A stretch of 64,000 nt of DNA from Luteibacter pinisoli. GTDB taxonomy: Bacteria; Pseudomonadota; Gammaproteobacteria; Xanthomonadales; Rhodanobacteraceae. The notes under the pieces are model-generated. The model searched no databases and was not told the origin of the DNA. It saw only the letters and a program-made list of their open reading frames with translations. The stretch covers positions 1,674,001 to 1,738,000 of the forward strand of contig NZ_CP041046.1 of NCBI RefSeq assembly GCF_006385595.1, given 5' to 3'. Positions within the stretch are counted from its first letter, which is position 1, and every line of letters starts with the position of its first letter. Position numbers and translations under genes: made by a program. Shown here one piece after another: positions 38,586 to 44,739 of this stretch.

Positions 38586-38614
38586 GCTCAAACGTTTTTG
38601 GTGGGTTTCGCGGA

Positions 38615-38793
38615 GCGGGGGCGGCAAAGCCCCTGGGGCCGCCGGACGCAGTCCTTGCGGAGCGGGCCGTAGCGCCGCTTCCGCGAAACCCGATCACCGG
38701 GCGGCCCTCTGCTTACGTCGGCCCCAGGGGCTTTGCCGCCCCCGCACCAACCGATACGGTTACGTGCGGCACAAACCTACCGCCACCTTGTAG
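38615..38793. repeat. Long-stem repeat R1, copy B
   Basis: Segments 38615-38640 and 38720-38745 form a perfect 26-bp stem. Compared with copy A (26137), paired changes occur at 38621/38739, 38628/38732 and 38635/38725, and the single mismatch of copy A is a G-C pair here. The interior block and the 3' flank (ACCGATAC, then GGCACAA and CCGCC) are conserved. It ends at CCTTGTAG, directly against the IS110 element. Confidence 0.87.
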
Positions 38794-38808
38794 CAACTGT
38801 GTTCGCGA

Positions 38809-39731
38809 TCAGGCGGTGGCCGACATGGCCATCGCCTCTCGCATCCGCGCGTTGAGGATGACGATCAGTTTGCGCATGACGGCGACCAAGGCGAGCTTCT
38901 TTGGTTTGCCACGACCGATGAGGCTTTCGTAAAACGGCTTCAGCAGGTGGTCGTAGCGGGCTGCCGTGACGGCCGACATGTACAGCGCCGAGCGCGGCCC
39001 GGCCCGACCACCCCACGTGGTGCGCCGGCCGGCGAAGAGCCCACTATCGCGGTTAAGTGGCGCCACGCCGACCAGCTTGGCGATGGCCTTGCGGTTGAGA
39101 TGGCCCAGTTCGGGCAGTTCGCAGATCATCGTCGCGATCATGACGGGACCTACGCCCTTGATGGTCTGGGCGATCCGGGCCTGCGGGGTGTCCTTGATGA
39201 GGTCGGAAATGACCTGCTCGACGCGGTGCAGGGCTCGTTCCATGTATTCGATGTGTGCGTCCAGATCGGCGCGAAGCATCGGATCGATGAGCTGCCGCCG
39301 ACGTTGCTTTTCCGTGGCGATGTTCTGCACCAGGTGGTCGCGTCGCGACTTGTATTGCCGCAGTTTGGCGGCGTCCGCATCAAGCGGCTGGAACGGCACG
39401 AGATCGATCACGCTGGCCACGTGGGCTAGCGTTTTGGCATCGATCCGGTCGGTCTTGGCCAATTGCCCCGTGGCCCGGGCAAAAAGCGGGCCTGCCGCGG
39501 GTTGATCCGCCGCATGGGAAGGCCTGCATCATGTAGCGCGCCCAGGGCACGCTGCTCATAACCACCGGTGGCCTCCAGAACGACCTGGCCGGGCCCGTAC
39601 GGCTTCAGCCACCTCACCAGCGCCCGCCAGCCAGCAGCACCGTTATCGAATCGCTTCACCTCGTTCCGCTGGAACACCGCCACGTCCAGATAGGCCTTGC
39701 TCACGTCCACGCCCGCGCCGATGCCGTTCAT
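38809..39731 (-). pseudogene. IS110-family transposase, frameshifted
   Basis: A serine recombinase with an RuvC-like DEDD domain. The N-terminal part (ATG at 39731, GAGVDVSKAYLDVAVF, VVLEATGGYEQRAL) holds the first acidic residues. The C-terminal part (AKTDRIDAKTLAHVAS, then IKGVGPVMIATMICELPELG and SALYMSAVTAARYD) carries the transposase_20 domain with its serine. The frames break at an A5 run (39481-39485, T5 on the coding strand); one extra T would restore the family reading RFFARATGQLAKTD. It is therefore either a recent inactivation or a homopolymer miscall. No sign of longer decay. Confidence 0.88.
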
Positions 39732-39754
39732 CTCGATCTCCGCTAGCCTAGGGA

Positions 39755-39909
39755 TGTCGAGAGCCCTTCCCGCCGGGCCCAGCCTTATTTCCGAGCGCCT
39801 ACTCGGGCAACTGTTCGGGCGTTTGGCGGGAAGATCCGGCGTGGCGACCTGGCTACAGGGCGATCGGTCGATCCAGGAGCGCAACGGTCGGCCACGCCGG
39901 CTCTCGACA
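39755..39909 (-). ncRNA. Candidate bridge RNA of the IS110 element
   Basis: Lies directly upstream of the transposase gene on the same strand. An 11-bp closing stem (39755-39765 with 39899-39909) encloses two arms. Arm 1: 9-bp stem 39837-39845/39891-39899, top hairpin 39862-39873. Arm 2: 9-bp stem 39766-39774/39825-39833, top hairpin CCGAG/CTCGG at 39791-39806. The loop strands match the DNA ends. In arm 1, 39853-39860 matches one target flank 7/8 as reverse complement, and 39875-39883 matches the other flank with core 9/9. In arm 2, 39784-39790 matches one element end 7/7 as reverse complement, and 39807-39814 matches the other end 8/8. This is the target-loop/donor-loop design known from IS621. 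Confidence 0.85.
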
Positions 39910-39938
39910 CCTACTTTGGACCGATCGGGACAAATAAG

Positions 39939-39971
39939 GAGCGCACCTTGTGCGCGACATCTTTCGCGAAA
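39939..39971. repeat. REP-like unit, main part, split from its first bases by the IS110 element
   Basis: GAGC, GCACCTTGTGCGC, GACATCTTTCGCG. It equals the right arm of the pair at 11913-11945 apart from changes at both sides of the small palindrome that keep it symmetrical (CCACC/GTGGG to GCACC/GTGCG). The first bases, GTAG, are at 38790-38793 across the insertion. Confidence 0.82.
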
Positions 39972-39993
39972 ACGCAAAGGCCCGTGATGCGCC

Positions 39994-40125
39994 TTAGCGC
40001 GCCGACGCGATGGCGTTGGCGGACGCGATCGGCGAGCTAGTAGTAACCATCGCACCCATCGTCAGGATGCAGGTGAGGACGGCAACGGCGAAGAAGGTCT
40101 TGAGCAGGATCGTTTCGACTTTCAT
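39994..40125 (-). CDS. Small exported or membrane peptide, 43 residues, paralogue 2
   Basis: Starts MKVETILLKTFF and ends ANAIASAR, with the same ribosome site (GGAGAGACGCC before the ATG) as paralogue 1. Residue 14 is Val rather than Ala, and residues 34-35 are Ala-Ser instead of Val-Pro; everything else is identical. A hydrophobic segment (about 11-28) and a possible ANA cleavage site suggest export, leaving IASAR, or a single-pass membrane peptide. Sigma-54 promoter, leader and upstream array are conserved with paralogue 1. The gene is intact although an IS110 element has inserted about 55 bp beyond its 3' end. Function unknown. Confidence 0.8.
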   Translation of the reverse strand: MKVETILLKTFFAVAVLTCILTMGAMVTTSSPIASANAIASAR

Positions 40126-40175
40126 GGCGTCTCTCCGGGTTTGGCAGGTGAGCCTGGTGGCCCTTCGCAATAGAC

Positions 40176-40194
40176 GTTGCATTGTGCGTGCCAA
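40176..40194 (-). promoter_or_regulatory. Sigma-54 promoter of peptide gene 2
   Basis: Minus-strand TTGGCACGCACAATGCAAC: GG and GC separated by 10 bases, as for paralogue 1. The four variable bases between the boxes differ from copy 1 while the boxes do not, as expected for a site under selection. The ATG is about 42 bases downstream of the predicted start. Confidence 0.85.
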
Positions 40195-40260
40195 CGCTAG
40201 GAAAGGCTTTGAAATGGCACTCTTAAGCCATTTCGATGAGCTATCGTCCTGTGCGATGAG

Positions 40261-40308
40261 TGTCCGCGGACGCACGGATGTCCGGACGTACGTGTCCACG
40301 TGCGGACA
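40261..40308. promoter_or_regulatory. Upstream activator array (TGTCCG/CGGACA) for peptide gene 2
   Basis: TGTCCGCGGACG at 40261, TGTCCGGACG at 40279 and TGTCCACGTGCGGACA at 40293-40308. Offsets 18 and 32 are the same as in cassette 1, and the distance to the -24 box is 69-70 bp in both. The intervening bases have diverged. Confidence 0.75.
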
Positions 40309-40369
40309 GGGAAGGGATGTACGTGTTGTCAGCTTTGGCCGTCCAAACACTCGGCCTCAGTACTGGAAA

Positions 40370-40510
40370 GAGTCCTCGGTGCCCACCCTCGAGGCGAGTT
40401 CCGCAGGAGGGAGCGGCCGTAGGCCAAATAGATGAACATGCCCCGTCAGGGGCACTCCCTTTCGGACGACGAGGACATGTCTGAGCAGCGAGGGTGGGCA
40501 CCGAGGGCTC
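40370..40510. repeat. Long-stem repeat R2, copy B
   Basis: Ends 40370-40391 and 40489-40510 form a 22-bp stem with the same G-T wobble as copy A (26778). One pair is reversed relative to copy A (40377/40503). The interior is shorter (about 97 bp) but retains CGGCCGTAGGCC and CTGAGCAGCGAGGG. The rest of the 40126-40604 gap holds the promoter elements; I see nothing in its last 90 bp. Confidence 0.8.
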
Positions 40511-40604
40511 TTGCACCGCGCCCGCCAAGGGCGAGGTGGCGTCAGCCGCTGGTTACATGCATTCGCGTCCGCGAATGATCCGATTCAGTAGCGTGGTAAC
40601 GCGT

Positions 40605-41147
40605 TCAAAACACCAGGCGTTCGATCCAGAGCGATAACGTGCCAAGCGCCCCACCAATCGCCGTTGCCGCAAGCACGTCGCTCGGGTAGTGCAGGCCGAG
40701 GATCACGCGTGATGCGCCGATCAGTGCCGCGAAGCCGATGAGGAACGGGGCGAGCACCGGGTAATGGGCGACGGCAACCACGGTGAAGGCCACCGCCTGG
40801 AGCGTATGCCCCGACGGGAAGCTGAATTCATCCAGCGGCGGTACGTGGGCGATCACGCCAGGGCAGGCGCGGAAGGGGCGGGGGCGTTTGGTCCAGCGCT
40901 TCAGTACGCGGTACATCAGCAGCGCGGTGAGGCCGGTCAGGGCCATTTGCACCGCGACGGCGAGGCCGTGCAGCCCGCCGACGAGTGCCATCACCGTCAT
41001 CAGCGCATACCAGAACACCCCGTCACCGAGGCGGCTGACGAGGCCAAAGAAGATGCCTATCGCCCGGCGTGCGCCCCAGCGGTTGGCGGCGACACACATG
41101 CGACGGTCGAGGTTGGCCCTACGCGGCGACGGCGGTGCTGCGTTCAT
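40605..41147 (-). CDS. PAP2-family membrane phosphatase
   Basis: Integral membrane phosphatase of 180 residues, probably acting on phosphatidic acid or an isoprenoid/lipid phosphate. The three PAP2 motifs are visible: KRWTKRPRPF, FSFPSGHTLQAVAF, and SRVILGLHYPSDVLAA with the catalytic histidine. Several hydrophobic segments lie between. The ATG at 41147 follows AGGAG. It overlaps the upstream glycosyltransferase gene by 29 bp, so the two are cotranscribed and probably share a lipid substrate. Confidence 0.87.
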   Translation of the reverse strand: MNAAPPSPRRANLDRRMCVAANRWGARRAIGIFFGLVSRLGDGVFWYALMTVMALVGGLHGLAVAVQMALTGLTALLMYRVLKRWTKRPRPFRACPGVIAHVPPLDEFSFPSGHTLQAVAFTVVAVAHYPVLAPFLIGFAALIGASRVILGLHYPSDVLAATAIGGALGTLSLWIERLVF

Positions 41148-42279
41148 GGAGGTTCTCCTCGGCGAGCGAGTGCATGATGGATTCGAATTCGGCGACCACC
41201 GACTCTGGCGACAGGGCTGCCACCGAGGTCCGCGCAGCGCGTCCCATCGCTGCGCGGACGGTGGCATCCGCGCCGAGCGTGGCGGCGCGTTCTATGAAGC
41301 CGCCTTCGTTGCCAGGCGCGACGCGGATCCCGTTCTGGCCGTTGCGGATGTATTCCCTTGCTGCCGCTTCGGCGTAGGCCACCACCGGCACGCCGGAGGC
41401 CATGGCCTCGAGGACGACGTTGCCGAAGGTTTCCGTGAGGCTGGGGAACACGAAGAGATCGGCGCTGGCGTAGAACGCGGCCAGGTCGTCCCCGCGGCGC
41501 GTGCCGGCGAAGATGACGTCCGGGTGGGCGGCTTGCAGGGCCGCGCGGCCGGGGCCGTCACCGACGATGACGCAGCGGGCGTCGGGGACGCGGCGGCACA
41601 GGGCGCGCCAGGCGTCGATCGCGACGTGCAGGTTCTTTTCCGGGGCCACGCGGCCGACGCAGAGCATCACCGGCGTATCTGGGCCAGCACCCCACGAGGC
41701 GCGCAGTTCGTCGTTGCGGCGCTCGGGATGGAAGCGCAGGGTGTCGACCGCGCGGCGGAGCACGCGAACGTCGTGGACGCCGAGATCGTTCAGTTCGTCG
41801 GCCAGCTGGCCGGTGGGGACCAGGGTCGTCTGCGCGCGGCGGTGGAAGCGGGCGAGGTAGCTGCGCACCACCGGGGTGAGCGCGGCGAAGCCGTAGTGGC
41901 CCACGTAGAAGTCGAAGCGGGTGTGGAAGCCGGTGGCGACCGGGATGCCGAGGCGGCGGGCGGCGCTTACCGCGCTCCAGCCCAGGGGGCCTTCCGTGGC
42001 CACGTAGATGGCATCCGGCCGTTCGGCGCGCCAGCGGCGCTCGATGCGGAAACGGGCGGGCAGGCCAAAGCGCAGGCCTGCGTAGCGGGGGACAGCGGCG
42101 CCTTCCACTTCGAGGACATCCATCCCGGCGTCGGCCAGGGGTGGCGTCGCGGCGTGGATCGGACGGATGAGGTCGACGGAGTGGCCGCGGCGGACAAGGC
42201 CGCGTGCGAGCGCCTGGACGGTGAGGGCGACGCCGTTCACGTCCGGTGCGTAGGTCTCGGTGACGATGCCCACTCGCAT
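41119..42279 (-). CDS. Glycosyltransferase family 4
   Basis: Retaining GT-B glycosyltransferase of 386 residues. It starts MRVGIVTETYAPDVNGVALTV, a common N-terminus of GT4 enzymes that glycosylate diacylglycerol or phosphatidylinositol (MgtA/PimB group). The nucleotide-sugar region has CVGRVAPEKNLHVAIDAW, IVGDGPGRAAL and PSLTETFGNVVLEAMASGVPVVAY, with the E-x7-E motif. The neighbouring PAP2 phosphatase could make diacylglycerol for it, suggesting glycolipid synthesis; this is inference. Divergent from gltX across 133 bp. Confidence 0.88.
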   Translation of the reverse strand: MRVGIVTETYAPDVNGVALTVQALARGLVRRGHSVDLIRPIHAATPPLADAGMDVLEVEGAAVPRYAGLRFGLPARFRIERRWRAERPDAIYVATEGPLGWSAVSAARRLGIPVATGFHTRFDFYVGHYGFAALTPVVRSYLARFHRRAQTTLVPTGQLADELNDLGVHDVRVLRRAVDTLRFHPERRNDELRASWGAGPDTPVMLCVGRVAPEKNLHVAIDAWRALCRRVPDARCVIVGDGPGRAALQAAHPDVIFAGTRRGDDLAAFYASADLFVFPSLTETFGNVVLEAMASGVPVVAYAEAAAREYIRNGQNGIRVAPGNEGGFIERAATLGADATVRAAMGRAARTSVAALSPESVVAEFESIMHSLAEENLHERSTAVAA

Positions 42280-42412
42280 GGTGGTGCCCCTTCTGGCCTG
42301 TTTAACCTATGCTGCCCCGCCGCCGTGTCCGGGCGGTTATGGGCATATGACTGCCCGGTGACAGCGGGATGCGGCTAAAATCGTGGTCTTGCCCGTCTGA
42401 ATGACCCTTACG

Positions 42413-43816
42413 ATGACCGTCCGCACCCGTTTCGCCCCCAGCCCCACCGGTTACCTGCACATTGGCGGTGCGCGCACCGCGCTGTACTGCTGGCTGGAAT
42501 CGCGCCGTCGCGGTGGCGAGTTCATCCTGCGCATCGAGGACACCGACCGCGAGCGTTCTACCCAGGAAGCCGTGCAGGCGATCCTCGATGGCATGAACTG
42601 GCTCGGGATGTCGCACGACGAAGGCCCGTACTACCAGACCCTGCGCATGGACCGTTACCGCGAAGTGGCCGAGCAGCTGCTGCGCGAGGGCAAGGCGTAC
42701 TACGCCTACGAGACGAAGGAAGAGATCGAGGCCATGCGCAACGCCGCCATGGCGGCCGGTGAGAAGCCGCGTTACAACGGTTACTACCGCGAGCGCAACG
42801 AGCCGCTGCGCGACGACCCGAACCGCGTCATCCGCTTCAAGAACCCGACGACGGGATCGGTGGTGTTCGACGACAAGGTGAAGGGCCGCATCGAGTGGGC
42901 GAACACCGAGCTCGACGACCTGGTGATCTTCCGTTCGGATGGATTCCCGACGTACAACTTCGCCGTGGTGGTCGACGATATCGACATGGGTATCACGGAG
43001 GTCATCCGCGGCGACGACCACGTGAACAACACCCCGCGCCAGATCAACATCTACAAGGCGCTGGGCGCGCCGGTGCCGGAGTTTGCGCACCTGCCGATGA
43101 TCCTTGGCCCGGATGGCCAGAAGCTTTCCAAGCGCCACGGTGCGGTCAGCGTCATGCAGTACCGCGAAGACGGCTTCCTGCCGCATGCGCTGCTGAACTA
43201 CCTCGTCCGCCTGGGCTGGTCGCATGGCGACCAGGAGATCTTCTCGGTGGAACAGATGGTCGAGCTGTTCGACGTGTCGGACGTGAACAAGGCGGCCTCG
43301 CGCTTCGACGTCACCAAGCTGTCGTGGCTGAACCAGCATTACCTGAAGACCGACGACCCGGCGGCACTGGGCCCCGAGCTGGCCTACCACCTGCAGCGCA
43401 TCGGCATTGACCCGGCCACGGGCCCGAACCCGGCCGACGTCGTCGTCGCCCTGCGTGACCGCGTGCAGACCTTCGTGGAAATGGCCCAGCGCGCCACGCT
43501 CTGGTACGGCCCGATCACCGAGTGGGACCCGAAGGCCGTGGAGAAGCACCTGCGCACGGAAACGGCACCGACGGTGCTGGCGAAGGCGAAGGAAGAGCTC
43601 GCCGCGCTGCCGGAGTGGACCCCGGAAGCCGTGCACGCCGCGGTCGAGCGTACGGCCGCCGCGCTGGAGCTGGGCATGGGCAAGGTCGCCGCGCCGCTGC
43701 GCGTGTCCATGACCGGCACCCAGGTCTCGCCGTCCATCGAGCACACCATCTACCTGTGCGGCCGTGACGTCGCCCTGGCCCGCATCGACGACGCCATCGC
43801 CCGCACCGCCGCGTGA
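42413..43816 (+). CDS. gltX: Glutamyl-tRNA synthetase
   Basis: Charges tRNA-Glu. 467 residues of class I type: RFAPSPTGYLHIGGARTALYCW contains the HIGH-like motif, and LSKRHGAVSVM is the KMSKS-like motif. RIEDTDRERS binds glutamate. I chose the ATG at 42413 (MTVRTRFAPSPTG), matching the family start, over one 4 codons upstream. The next gene follows at 14 bp. Confidence 0.95.
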   Translation: MTVRTRFAPSPTGYLHIGGARTALYCWLESRRRGGEFILRIEDTDRERSTQEAVQAILDGMNWLGMSHDEGPYYQTLRMDRYREVAEQLLREGKAYYAYETKEEIEAMRNAAMAAGEKPRYNGYYRERNEPLRDDPNRVIRFKNPTTGSVVFDDKVKGRIEWANTELDDLVIFRSDGFPTYNFAVVVDDIDMGITEVIRGDDHVNNTPRQINIYKALGAPVPEFAHLPMILGPDGQKLSKRHGAVSVMQYREDGFLPHALLNYLVRLGWSHGDQEIFSVEQMVELFDVSDVNKAASRFDVTKLSWLNQHYLKTDDPAALGPELAYHLQRIGIDPATGPNPADVVVALRDRVQTFVEMAQRATLWYGPITEWDPKAVEKHLRTETAPTVLAKAKEELAALPEWTPEAVHAAVERTAAALELGMGKVAAPLRVSMTGTQVSPSIEHTIYLCGRDVALARIDDAIARTAA

Positions 43817-43830
43817 TGGCGTGACCGGCC

Positions 43831-44124
43831 ATGGATGAGCTGCTGGCCAAGGCCACCGCCGGGGTCGATCCCCAGGCCCCCGGTGCGTTCCTGGCCATCT
43901 TCATGAACCTGATGCGGCTCGTCCCGTGGGGCGAGCTCATCCTGTGGCAGGTGGTGTTTATCGTGGTCGGGGCGCTGCTGGGCTGGTGGCGGGGCCGGTT
44001 CACGGCCACCCTGGTCGCCTCGCTGGTCTTCGGTCCGTTCGGCTGGGTCGTGCCCTTCCTGCCGCGCAGGCCGGTCGGCCCGCCGCCGTTGCCACGCACC
44101 GGACCGGGCTCGAAAAATCCCTGA
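43831..44124 (+). CDS. Small membrane protein, unknown
   Basis: 97 residues with two likely membrane segments (about 34-52, LILWQVVFIVVGALLGWW; about 57-77, ATLVASLVFGPFGWVVPF) and a basic, proline-rich C-terminus. It is directly downstream of gltX and upstream of zur, so it is plausibly in the same transcript. Not recognised. Confidence 0.7.
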   Translation: MDELLAKATAGVDPQAPGAFLAIFMNLMRLVPWGELILWQVVFIVVGALLGWWRGRFTATLVASLVFGPFGWVVPFLPRRPVGPPPLPRTGPGSKNP

Positions 44125-44150
44125 CGAGTCCTCATGTTAGAATGACGCCC

Positions 44151-44630
44151 ATGAGTTCACACGCCAGCCACGACCACTCCCACGATCACCACGACGACGC
44201 CCGCGGCTTCGTCGCGGCGGTGGAACTTGCGTCCAACGAGCGCGGCCTCCGCCTCACGCCGTTGCGTCGCGAAGTGCTGGAGCTGGTGGCGGCCGCCGGC
44301 AAGCCGGTGAAGGCTTACGACCTGTTGGATCGCCTGCGCGAAAAGCACGGCAACGCCGCGCCGCCCACGGTCTATCGTGCACTCGATTTCCTGCTGGAAA
44401 ACGGCTTCATCCACAAGCTGGAATCGATCAACGCCTACGTCTCCTGCCATCACCCGGCGGAGTCGCACCAGGTGCCGTTCCTCATCTGTGACAAGTGCCA
44501 GTGCGCGCAGGAAGTGTGCGATGAGCGCGTCGCCGAGCTGATCGAAGCGCAGGCCAAAGCGTTCGGCTTCCGTCCGCAGGCACAGACGCTCGAAGTGCAC
44601 GGTATCTGCAAGAACTGCCGCGAATCCTGA
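44151..44630 (+). CDS. zur: Zinc uptake regulator Zur (Fur family)
   Basis: Zinc-sensing repressor of 159 residues. A histidine-rich N-terminus (SHASHDHSHDHHDD) precedes the winged helix (LRLTPLRREVLELVAAAGKP, PPTVYRALDFLLENGFIHKL). Metal ligands include YVSCHHP, CDKCQC and the final GICKNC; the two CxxC pairs form the structural zinc site. An ATG at 44142 in the same frame is an alternative start. Its likely targets, a ZnuD-type receptor, a MerC-like protein and a zinc exporter, follow directly, with a candidate Zur box at 46785. Confidence 0.9.
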   Translation: MSSHASHDHSHDHHDDARGFVAAVELASNERGLRLTPLRREVLELVAAAGKPVKAYDLLDRLREKHGNAAPPTVYRALDFLLENGFIHKLESINAYVSCHHPAESHQVPFLICDKCQCAQEVCDERVAELIEAQAKAFGFRPQAQTLEVHGICKNCRES

Positions 44631-44649
44631 GTCGTTATTCGCGGAAAAA

Positions 44650-44683
44650 AAACGGGGCGCCGCATCACTGCGGTGCCCCGTTT
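44650..44683. terminator. Bidirectional terminator between zur and the ZnuD-type gene
   Basis: Stem 44653-44663 with 44670-44680 (CGGGGCGCCGC/GCGGTGCCCCG, one G-T pair), flanked by an A run on the left and TTTGTTT on the right. It serves both convergent genes. Confidence 0.85.
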
Positions 44684-44739
44684 GTTTCCGGCCCCCGCCG
44701 GGGGGGAGGGAGGGCGTCGGGAGCCGGGAACCTGGTGGA

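Larger units (their letters stand above)
38794..39938 (-). mobile_element. IS110-family insertion element inserted in a REP-like palindrome
   Basis: Ends are set by context. Joining 38793 to 39939 restores a REP-like unit (GTAG + GAGCGCACCTTGTGCGC + GACATCTTTCGC) like that at 11913. The dinucleotide AG (CT on the transposase strand) stands at both junctions (38792-38793, 39937-39938), as expected for IS110 recombination, which makes no longer target duplication. The transposase side has a 15-bp tail; the other end has about 205 bp of structured noncoding DNA holding a bridge-RNA candidate. The element separates repeat R1 from peptide gene 2. Confidence 0.88.

Noticed and set aside
40293..40308. 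NifA-type upstream site (TGT-N10-ACA) in the second peptide cassette
   Set aside because: The fit is real at this one site, but the first copy reads CGT instead of TGT and the other sites of the array do not have this spacing. The conserved unit is TGTCCG/CGGACA, so NifA is not supported.
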